Below are positions 55,620 through 64,000 of a DNA stretch of 64,000 nt, in pieces (within the stretch, counting starts at the first letter, position 1; the number at the start of each line of letters is the position of its first letter). The stretch is taken from assembly GCF_000972845.2 (NCBI RefSeq), contig NC_040017.1, forward strand, positions 952,642 through 1,016,641, given 5' to 3'. This stretch comes from Larimichthys crocea. Its lineage: Eukaryota; Chordata; Actinopteri; Sciaenidae. The notes beneath the pieces are model-generated. The model saw nothing but the letters and a program-made list of their open reading frames with translations, was not told where the DNA came from and did no database searches. Both the position numbers and the translations under genes were made by a program.

Positions 55620-56035
55620 ATACATCTTAACATTACACTGCCAGAATTTGACCTTAAAAAATATAGTAAAACTTTTACTGCTATGATGGTGACAGAATAT
55701 TAGTACTTTTTATTTCATGTTTAAGGTTGGGGTCTTATTCCATATTTTAACTTATAAATACAATAAAAATAATAATTATAATTTCCATATAACTGACAAA
55801 AAAATACCATATGAATGCTGTATAAAATAAAGGTTTTGCCTTAAAACATTAGTGTTTTACTGTCAAATGAACAGTCTGTCATAAATACTGCTTTGTTCTG
55901 TATGAATTCCCTTAAAATGCCATATAAATAAAGCTTTTACTGTATACAGTAAAACAGTCATATTTCATGGCATATTTTACAGCGGTACTTTGCTGTCATG
56001 GTTTGGCGATTTTTCACCGTAAAACTGAAACTGTA
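55620..56035. repeat. AT-rich remnant with recurrent TTTACTG/ACAGTAAAA words
   Basis: TTTTACTG, TGTTTTACTGTC, TTTTACTGTATACAGTAAAAC, TTTTACAGCGG and CACCGTAAAACTG recur in both orientations, similar to short fish elements built from TTTTTACAGTAAAA palindromes. The self-complementary TTTTACTGTATACAGTAAAA lies at about 55935-55954. Boundaries are unclear. Confidence 0.4.
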
Positions 56036-56576
56036 ACCTGAATATGTAAACCACCAGGATTCCTTCTGATTGCTCTTAATATCTGCTTTACAGCACAAAA
56101 CAGGAAGAGGTGGCTGCTGTGACTACTACAACTTTCAAAAAATCACTTCCAACGTGTTTCAGCCAAAAACCTTTTAATAGTCTCTTTCAGGGACAACGAG
56201 CTGGCATTGATCAAATCCAGTGTGACACTGATTCCAAAACGGTTCAGCTATGGTTTCATTTGAAAAAGCAAACGGTTCAAAGATACGTGTAGCACCTCTG
56301 CTAACGTGAAAGAAGAGGGCTGTTGTTTCTTCACTCGCGTCCTTGTCTTTCCCTCTGCTGTTCGGAGTGGATGTGGCCTCTTAGTGTGTGGCCACTCAAG
56401 AGTGAGAAGACGAAGAGAGACTGCCCCGGGCTAAAGGGCAGCTTTAGTCAGTTCACTTAGAATGAACACACACTCACACACACACACATGTGAAGAGGGT
56501 CTCAAATAAGCATCTTTACCAGGAATTCAAGAATAAGGAGGCCTCGGCGCCATGCGTGGCTGCTCGCCCTCAACTG
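56036..56576. other. Unique DNA, no gene seen
   Basis: Unique sequence with a small CA patch at 56466-56488. No gene recognised. Confidence 0.5.

Positions 56577-56651
<75 letters not shown>
56577..56651. repeat. (CA)n microsatellite
   Basis: About 75 bp of perfect CA repeat. Confidence 0.97.
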
Positions 56652-56654
<3 letters not shown>

Positions 56655-58040
56655 TAGACGCAATGTACTTGAGAGGCAGTCACAAACATAGAAAAATGCG
56701 CACACCCTCTTACACACATTCCACAATCACATAACAACAACTTATCCTGACCCGTCTTCTGCTGAATGCTTGTGTACAGCACAGTGCATTCCTTCCTTCC
56801 TGTTAGAAAGTGGGATAATCGCTCTTTGTTTGACGGGAATGAGCTAACCAGTGGGCCTGACATGTAAGCTTATTACCTCCTTTAGCCTTCAGCCAAACAT
56901 ACAGTACAGCTTTCTGCGCTAAAACTGCTCACTGGAGGTGCTGTGTCACACTGTGTCTGGGTTGAAGGGCTGTTCTTGGTGAGCAAGCTTTTTATGTAGG
57001 GTTCAAGTCCAGTTGAAAAGTTAAAGGAGGGGGTCTGTGTCTGTGTCAAAGCCAGGTAGTTAAGTATTAGTTATGGGAAGTTATAGGTAATGAGGATGTG
57101 GACAGATACTTTACATAGTACTCATAAATTAGAGACAGAACCCATTTAAAAACCTTTTAATAGCTTTGAACATTTAAATGTGTCACTTTCCGCAAAGGAC
57201 AGGGTACTATGTATTTTAATCTCCACCTCTGTTACACTATAAATTAGGGGTGCCCAATTTTTCCTCCTTGTGGGGCCAAAACTGAAACTTAATTGTGGGT
57301 CACAGGTAAACACTTGCCATGAGCCTAGATGTTCAGAGCTTAGATTAGTAAAAATAATTATTAATTAGGAAAACTGCATGAACAGAAATTTATATTATTA
57401 AAATTTCACCCCCCAAGAAACATCTTTAGTTATTTCTGTATGTTCATGATAAACACTTTTTGTACAAATGAGCCCAGCTTGTGCAGTCTACTGTCAACTT
57501 AAATCTCTTTACACTTTGCATTAACTTTATATGAAGTCGTTACAAGTCTGACATTTGCTTGCTGTTCAGTCTGGACTTCAGAATTTTGTGGCAACTTTGG
57601 ACACTTCTAAAACTCTGTGCTACAGACACACTTGGTCACTATCCAAACAGCATATAGGTTTAAAGCTTTCAAATCAATGTGCTGAAGTTTATTTTGAAAA
57701 TATGTCAGTGACAATAGAACAACCATCTATTCAGCAGCAGCCTTTAAGATTCAAACACTTTTAAAGCCTTTGGAGACTTCTAAAATTTATTCTGATTAAT
57801 GATTGTGTGTATGAGCACAAGCATGTACAAAAGGCAATAAAGACAACCAAGGGTGCATGTGCACGTACATGTACACACACACACTGTTAACCTAACATGG
57901 ACATATTGCCTTGATAGTCTGTGACCTGTTCCTTTGGCATGGCTTACCCTTCTCAACACCCCCATAAACATGACAAGGCCTTGGGATCAAAGCTGTCTGG
58001 GCCATCAGCCCCCTTACATACAGACACACAGACCCCAATG
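56652..58040. other. Unique DNA with a possible hAT-like end
   Basis: At 57246-57310, GGGGTGCCCAATTTTTCCTC followed by GGGGCCAAAACTGAAACTTA resembles the terminus of fish hAT-type transposons, but no matching right end was found. The rest is unique DNA without genes. Confidence 0.3.
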
Positions 58041-58105
58041 CACGCACGCACGCACCGCACACGCGCACACGCACGCGCGCACACACACACGCGCGCGCGC
58101 GCGCG

Positions 58106-58147
<42 letters not shown>
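58041..58147. repeat. Alternating purine-pyrimidine tract (CG)n/(CA)n
   Basis: About 105 bp: CACGCACGCACGCAC, CGCGCGC, CACACACA, a 17-nt uninterrupted CGCG run (58090-58106), then about 40 bp of CA. Long alternating purine-pyrimidine sequence with a CG core is a classic Z-DNA former, and such CG density is unusual in methylated vertebrate DNA. Confidence 0.95.
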
Positions 58148-58149
<2 letters not shown>

Positions 58150-59394
58150 TGCTGCTTTGACTCAGAGAAGGCTCTGTGTCTTTAACCATCATCAGTCTGA
58201 TTAGAGCCGGTGGTTCAGAAGTGTTTCCACATCACGCAGCTCTCCTTGGCAGAACTCGGCTCTGCTAAGAGGCACTAAAGGCCACAAGCTTTTCACCTGA
58301 TTGCCACTGAGGGAAAACACTTTTGTAAAGATTAGCGTCTTTGTCTCAGTTCTGTGAATTCAGAGCTGCTCTGCTGCTGCTCGGAAATGAACAGCGAGAA
58401 GAGTTGTGTCATTTTCACAGCTCTGTGCTGTGTTAAAGGTCCCTCGGGATAGTCAGTCCCAAAAAGTGACATTTCCATAATTTGGTGGAAGCGGCAGAGA
58501 AGCAAAAGCAGATTATTACAACAGTATGACAGTTCTAGAAAGTTTTGCTGGAGAGATGGTTGAGGCAGTTCAGTACAAAGAACCTGCAATGTCAGGAAAA
58601 TTAGTGTATTTACCCATTTTTACCACACAAGTTCTTATATTCCCTACAGTATGTATGCATTTCATATGTTACTGTGAATGATAATTTCAATAATTCATGT
58701 TTTTCTGAGCACAGCTCTGACCATAAACATGCAGTAGACATTTATTTTTCAAACCTACTGTCTTTAGTTGGATTGATTTAATGTACAGTAACAACCACAT
58801 GTGACTGGTAAAGTATACTTTCTGTACATGGAACCAAATTTGGAGTAATAAGGAAAAGAAGAAGAAAAAAAAGTTGCAGATTTGGCACTTAAGCAGTGAG
58901 CCAGGCGTGCTGGACAAGACGTGCTACCTGAGTGCGGCCGCTCCTGTGAAAGCCATTAGCCCACAGTGCAGCGCTCCATGGCAAGCCATTCTCAGCTTTG
59001 CGTGCAAAGTCGTGTGTGTGTTTTCGAGAGTGTGCATGAGAGTGCTTTTACAGCCCCTGCTTACCAGTGAACCAGCTCAGCTGTATGGCTGTGTTTGCCA
59101 TAAGAGAGCGTGAGCCTTTTGGACATGACCAACACCTGACCTTGAACTTCTGAACTCTTTCCTTTAAGATCATATCGAAGAAACCAAGACTTTTCAAGGA
59201 AACAGAGAATTCTGCAGCACATGTAAACAAATTCAGGCAGGAAGAAAATGGTAATATGATGTCTTTCCAGAGGATAAAGCTGCTACCCTGCACACCATAG
59301 ACAGGAACATCAATCATTCTTGCATTGTGACGTCAAAACAACTGAGTCATTACATGAAAATAATTCAAGTTGAAGTTGTTTCACCTCACTGGGG
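58148..59394. other. Unique DNA, no gene seen
   Basis: Unique sequence. Short frames without domains. No simple repeats beyond small A-runs near 58858-58872. Confidence 0.5.
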
Positions 59395-60060
59395 ATTCAC
59401 ACTGGGGAAGTAAACGCCGCCGAACGGTTGTGCCGTGGTTTTGCTCCGTCTTCTGCCCAGCATCAACTCACACCGGGTGTGTGATGGTAGTGTAATGGCA
59501 GCGTAGCGAGACAGCCGTATCACGTGAGATCATGAGATCACGCGAGAATCCTGAACATACGCGAGAACCCGCGATAAACTGTGTAAAAAGGAAACAACAA
59601 CAACAAACTGTTTATTTTGCTTCTCCGACGTGGAAGAGATTATAAAAAGCATCTGTTGTGTCATAAATGATTGTGTGTTGTTCTACTTCAACAATTAGTC
59701 TCTCATCGTTCATGTTGAGACCCTTTGATCGACTGACTGCTGACCTGGTGCTACCGGAAGTTGTGATAGGCTACATAAACTGCGTATTGTGTTTTATTTT
59801 GAAAGGGGGCGGAAGTGTATTACGTTGATTCCTGTCTGGTACAATCTGCTCTGCTGAAATTCACGCGGTTTAGCAACGGCCCGCGTCAAAAATAGAGTGC
59901 TACGAAATGATACTGTAGATCCGATAGTGTCGCTGCTGGGACGCTGTTGAGGTGTTCTGCTGCACGCCCGGGGGAATGGTTTCATTGATTAGAGTGGCAG
60001 TGATCAGCTCCGGTGACCACGGCGCAGCCATTCCTTGGCGCTTACGTCCCCAGTGTGAAT
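59395..60060. mobile_element. 666-bp nonautonomous DNA transposon with TIRs
   Basis: The left end ATTCACACTGGGGAAGTAAA ... GCCGTGGT and the right end ACCACGGC ... CTTACGTCCCCAGTGTGAAT are inverted copies over about 45 bp (37 of 45 matching by my count). The interior is markedly CpG-rich for the region and has no open frame over 63 codons, so it is nonautonomous. No target-site duplication is clear, so the superfamily (hAT or PIF-like are possibilities) is not assigned. Confidence 0.7.
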
Positions 60061-62270
60061 AAGGCTTTACACAATTAATGTTGGTTAACATTGGTAAGAG
60101 ACTTCCCCAGATTTTTATAGCTCAATCTGGATCATTCTTGTAGTTTTGCTCATTGCTTCTGTTGCTTAAAATTGCTGAGGTCTAGAAACACTGCAACATA
60201 ACTTAAAAGAAGGTAAAAGAAACATCAGTCAACCAAACTTATTTGGAAGTGAAATCAGAGGTGAGAGGTACAATTCGGTAGCTTATTTTTCTCCTGAAAA
60301 AAGCACATACTGTCACAGTGAAAGGTCTGAGGTCTAAATTGTCCTTCGAAGCAAAACTCATTCTTTCAAGGTGGAGAGTACAAGACAAATGCTATACTGA
60401 AGAGCGTTCAGGTGTTTTACATTGCTGGAGCAGAACGGTCTTCATGCCATAGACAAATAAACTGCCTTTACCTTTAATGTGTTCATTGTCTCTGTTGTGT
60501 CAAAGATGATCAGGGCAAGATCAGGATTAATTGTTACACCGGTCACTTGCTGAAAATATCCTCCCAATACTTGGACAATAGATGCGTATCTGATCAACAG
60601 AATAACATTCATCACACTGTGGTGACACCTCAGGAAAAGTCCTGTGGAGTTTACTCTTTGAATATAATAAAAGGAACGGTAAAACTATTACCCAACTGTT
60701 CACTGAAATCATTCATCACAATTTATGGACTTTTTCCTGGTCCAACTTTGACCTAACGTACTACAGAACAGGAAGACTCTGTACCCATATTTTTGAGGAA
60801 TAATTGACATTTCAGGTGTGCTCACTAATTTTTCCCCCAATAAAGTGATTTAAAGAATCTGGCTGAACTGTTGGCTTGTTTACAACTGATCGTCTGACAG
60901 CTCATATTATGTCTCTTTGGACTTTGTTGTACTGATGTTGACATGTTCCCAGATCTCAGCAATATTTTTTAGAGAGGAGAAAGTTATTTTAAAACTAAAA
61001 ACCAAAGACCAAACAAAACCATGACCACGACAATAAAAATATTCTGAAGGAAATGCACAGGATGACTGATTTTCTCAGGGAAAACTTGGTATGCTCATTG
61101 TAAAATTAAGAAAATAAAAAAGAACAGATACAGGAACAAAGTACTTTAACAGTACAAAAGAAAATGAAGCCAGTACATGTTTTAAAACAAGGGACACATG
61201 CACGGCGGAACACAGATACACTCTGAGGCTGTGGACGGGTCCAGCAACACCTCTGTGACTGTGATCCCACCTCTTCTTCTAGTGCGATGCCACTTGGGTA
61301 AAGGGTGAGAAAGGAGGAAGGCGAGATGCTATAGAGCTAAGTGCCTAGGTGTTAGCTCTCTGCCTGAAGACATAAAGTAGCACTCTGGGATTCTGGGACT
61401 CCAACTCCCAAGTGCTTCTGACACAAAATGGACACCTCAGTCTCAGAATGCCACTCCATATTTAGAGGGAAAAAGGTCAGCCATTGCTGTTTTTTTCACA
61501 GAAGAAATTTCAGCTTGACATACAAACTCTACGTGTATCTTGGTCATCTTCCGCTGTTATGGTGGTCACAGTCTTATTTGAGCTTCCCTCACCTTTGACC
61601 AAACCTTATTCACCTACACAGTCCCAGTGCTTCCCTCTTATACGGAAATAAAGCACTACTTGCTTGCCACTGCTGCACATTAGAGTCAATTTGCAAAGTT
61701 CAAATTGTCTCCACCATGTAGAGGTGCTCAGCCAGCATATTGAAGTTTAAATCACATTGATGGGGCCCAGCCTCGTCTGTGGTTAAACAGAGGGTGAGAG
61801 GAAAGACCACACCTTGTCTGACGACTCATTTGTCGGGTGTTGATACGAATTTTGGAGATTCAGATCACATTAGCCAGGTTTCACACCCCACATTTCAATA
61901 CATTAAGACATCTGCTGTTGGTAAAAAACAAAACATAGGGCTCATATATCAAAGCACTTTTGCTGACAGAAGGAAGGTTTCATGTTTGAGAAGCTTACTC
62001 ACTAGCTTATCAATTCATCCCAACACTTCGTTGAAGCCACTCATCTTAATGCTGCATTGTTCCACCCCACAATCCTGGACTTCTTTCTCCCCCGACAGCC
62101 AATGCTGTGGCTGGATCCATTAGCTCACTAGTGCTAATGCTGCAGATTAATGGAGGATCAGAGTCACAGGGTAAGTGAGGGCCAGCCACATACACACACC
62201 TTATCCCACTAGCACCTACTGAGCTAGTTAGCTTGGCCCTCGTGATAATCAACAGAGTCTTAGCTTTTTC

Positions 62271-62272
<2 letters not shown>
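60061..62272. other. Unique DNA, no gene seen
   Basis: Unique DNA with ordinary composition. A 114-codon plus frame at 61779-62123 is not recognised. No RNA gene seen. Confidence 0.5.

Positions 62273-62312
<40 letters not shown>
62273..62312. repeat. (CA)n microsatellite
   Basis: About 40 bp of perfect CA repeat. Confidence 0.96.
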
Positions 62313-62314
<2 letters not shown>

Positions 62315-62445
62315 TCATTGGTGCTGTAAATCTGGCCAGCAGGCCATGGAGGGCCAGCAGGGAGTTAATGGCCGCCTCATAAAACCCTGAGGAGGAAGGT
62401 CAGGACTGCAGCCGAGATGCCTGATGCCCTAAATGAGAAGCATGT

Positions 62446-62461
62446 GGGGGGGGGGGGGGGG
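62446..62461. repeat. Poly-G tract
   Basis: 16 consecutive G, a G-quadruplex-capable homopolymer and a likely sequencing and assembly trouble spot. Confidence 0.9.
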
Positions 62462-62998
62462 TCAGGAGGACAGGGTGCGGTAGGGGTGAAGGTGCTCCCA
62501 TGACATTTTGCTTTCACATCTTATGGGAATGAGCCAAGGAACAACTTGACAGCCAGGAGAAACAACTGTGGTCATGTATCTGATCTCCATGATCACTTGC
62601 TCTTGAACATTGTTGCTCCTTATCAAGATTTTTAAACTTTAATCCGTGTATTTAGCACTAATCTTTTACAGCAAGCTTTACATTGCAAAGCCAGCCACAA
62701 ATAAGTAGCTGTTTCTTGTATTTGTTGAGTTTCAAGCACATCTTACGGCCTCTGTTCAGGAAATGGCTCAGGTGCCATCACATGACCAAAGTGAGGAACT
62801 TTTGGGGCCCCAGAAGGGGCTTGCGTGCCACCCCCTTGCCTTTCCTGACTTTTTCCAGCAAGCAGAATTGCCAAAAAATCTCAAGTCCATTTCTGAGATG
62901 GTGAAAGTTGCCTTCACTTAAATAGTCTGGTCAGTCAAACAGTGTTTGGTCTGGATATAAAGGTTTTTTTTTTGGATATAAACTTTTGCAGAGGCCTG
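62462..62998. other. Unique DNA, no gene seen
   Basis: Ordinary sequence with a T-run at 62964-62973. No gene recognised. Confidence 0.45.
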
Positions 62999-63110
62999 TC
63001 ACTGTCACTGTGGAGCTGTGCAACTTTACTGAGCTCCCTGTGGCCCCAGGGACTCCCGTCTTATCAGCTGAAGGCCCTTGCTGCTTTAACACCAGCCTCT
63101 GTCATACACA
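62999..63110 (+). repeat. Duplicated module, copy 1
   Basis: GAGCTGTGCAACTTTACTGA ... CTTATCAGCTGAAGGCCCTT ... CTGCTTTAACA aligns with 63782-63891 in direct orientation (68 of 78 positions in the core by my count). Not a repeat family I recognise. Confidence 0.8.
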
Positions 63111-63781
63111 GCTCTTCAGTTCAAAGACAACACTGCATGGCAGATCAAAGCATGGCCAATCTGGTATGCACACACACACAAATACACACGCTCACTGCAC
63201 TAACACACAGTACACATGATAACACGTCCATAATCTCAGTTGCACACTCACAAACACACATCCAAACACACCGTCACCGACTGCACATGCCACTGGCATT
63301 GATCAAAGGGAGGAATGTGATAGATAGAGGGGAGATAAGGGGGAGAGAGAGAGACTGAGAGACACAGAGCGAGACAGGGAGAGAGGGAGAGAGAGTGAGG
63401 GAGAGAGGGAAGATGGCTGTCTCACTTCAGTAATCAGGGCTGCAGTGTGTGGCAATAACCAAAGATGAGACAGTTCCAGTTTGCCCACATCTAACTGCAA
63501 CAATGACTATACATTCAAATACACTACACACAAACACAAACCTACACACATTTCTATTACTTGTTGGGACATAAAACAAGTAATCAAAATCATCAAAATC
63601 AGCTTAACAAGTTATGAGGTAACTTTTTAAAAATATCCATGTTCACATTTTTATTTTCTGATCGACACCATCCTTGTCATGATCATTTGTCATTTGTCAT
63701 TTGTCATTGCACTCTGTACAAACTGCAGAAAGGACAAAAGAACCACTAACAAAGTTCTGTTAGTCTTCATATGAAATAAAT
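63111..63781. other. CA- and GA-rich sequence between duplicated modules
   Basis: Scattered CA tracts (63169-63210), a GA-rich low-complexity tract at 63327-63412, and a TCATTTG tandem (about four copies, 63683-63706). No gene recognised. Confidence 0.6.
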
Positions 63782-63891
63782 ATCGCTGCTACTGAAGAGC
63801 TGTATGACTTTACTGAGCTCCATGTGGGCACAGGAACTCCTGTCTTATCAGCTGAGGGCCCTTACTGCTTTAACATGAGCATGTCATACAC
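63782..63891 (+). repeat. Duplicated module, copy 2
   Basis: Partner of 62999-63110, offset by about 783 bp. Differences are mostly transitions, plus a 3-bp gap after CTTTAACA. Similarity stops soon after GTCATACACA, where the dispersed repeat begins. Confidence 0.8.
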
Positions 63892-63925
63892 ATGCGTACA
63901 TGTTATGCATCTACTTGTTGGGAAC

Positions 63926-64000
63926 AAGTGGCAACCTCCCTGGCTGTGAAATGAACCCTAAGCAGAAGTGCCAAAAACTGCAGTCCTTCAAATGTCCACT
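63926..64000 (+). mobile_element. Dispersed fish repeat, edge (continues off window)
   Basis: TGGCAACCTCCCTGGCTGTG, AAATGAACCCTAAGCAGAAG and TGCCAAAAACTGCAG are opening modules of the percomorph repeat whose other part lies inverted at 17560-17880 (shared GTGCCAAAA ... CTTCAAATGTCC). Truncated by the window end. Confidence 0.6.

Noticed and set aside
62859..62890. Second copy of the repeat edge seen at 63959 (AGCAGAATTGCCAAAAAATC)
   Set aside because: Only about 28 bp of imperfect similarity with inconsistent spacing relative to the neighbouring duplicated module; may be chance.
1..64000. CRISPR arrays, rRNA, recognisable microRNAs
   Set aside because: No regularly spaced unique-spacer repeats, no rRNA sequence, and none of the common microRNA mature sequences I checked from memory were seen.

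Overview
The window reads as teleost fish (probably percomorph) nuclear DNA. It is crowded with long (CA)n microsatellites, and it carries tRNA-derived SINE copies, Tc1/mariner remnants, short MITEs and other dispersed families that I know from fish genomes. No bacterial-style gene layout, rRNA, functional tRNA or CRISPR array is present. No protein-coding gene could be recognised: nearly all long open frames are translations of CA/TG repeats (poly Val-Cys or Thr-His) or are short and without domain features. I read it as intergenic or large-intron DNA. The only frame that looks mildly protein-like is a 148-codon minus-strand frame at 38248-38694, and it is unproven. Layout: 1-6.7 kb holds a (CA)n array, a minus-strand SINE, a decayed Tc1-like transposase fragment (about 2320-2442) and otherwise unique DNA. 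6.7-12.7 kb holds two plus-strand SINE copies, two copies of one MITE family (8960, 12336) and a dense microsatellite cluster. 12.7-18 kb holds a deleted Tc1-like transposon (16060-16470) and a fish interspersed repeat (17560-17880) whose other end recurs at the window's right edge. 18-34 kb is mostly unique DNA with a LINE remnant (reverse-transcriptase YADD motif at 21219, LINE-type 3' end at 22512-22722), a diverged local duplication (25451/25721), several microsatellites and a split dispersed repeat (32735/33480). 34-39 kb is mostly unique and includes blocks that look like candidate conserved noncoding DNA. 39.1-41.4 kb holds the most striking object: a 1549-bp foldback element with near-identical arms of about 650-700 bp around a 206-bp spacer, inserted with a clean 6-bp target duplication into an older fish repeat. 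41.4-59 kb is unique DNA with many CA arrays, another DDE-transposase fossil (about 46020), a short hairpin MITE-like remnant (52208-52269) and a Z-DNA-prone CG/CA tract. 59.4-60.06 kb is a 666-bp CpG-rich element with imperfect terminal inverted repeats. 60-64 kb ends with an 87%-similar duplicated module (62999/63782) and the edge of a dispersed repeat. No cooperating gene set is visible. The biology here is a mobile-element and microsatellite landscape, possibly surrounding regulatory elements of an off-window gene. Family calls rest on recall of fish repeats and within-window comparison, not on any database search.
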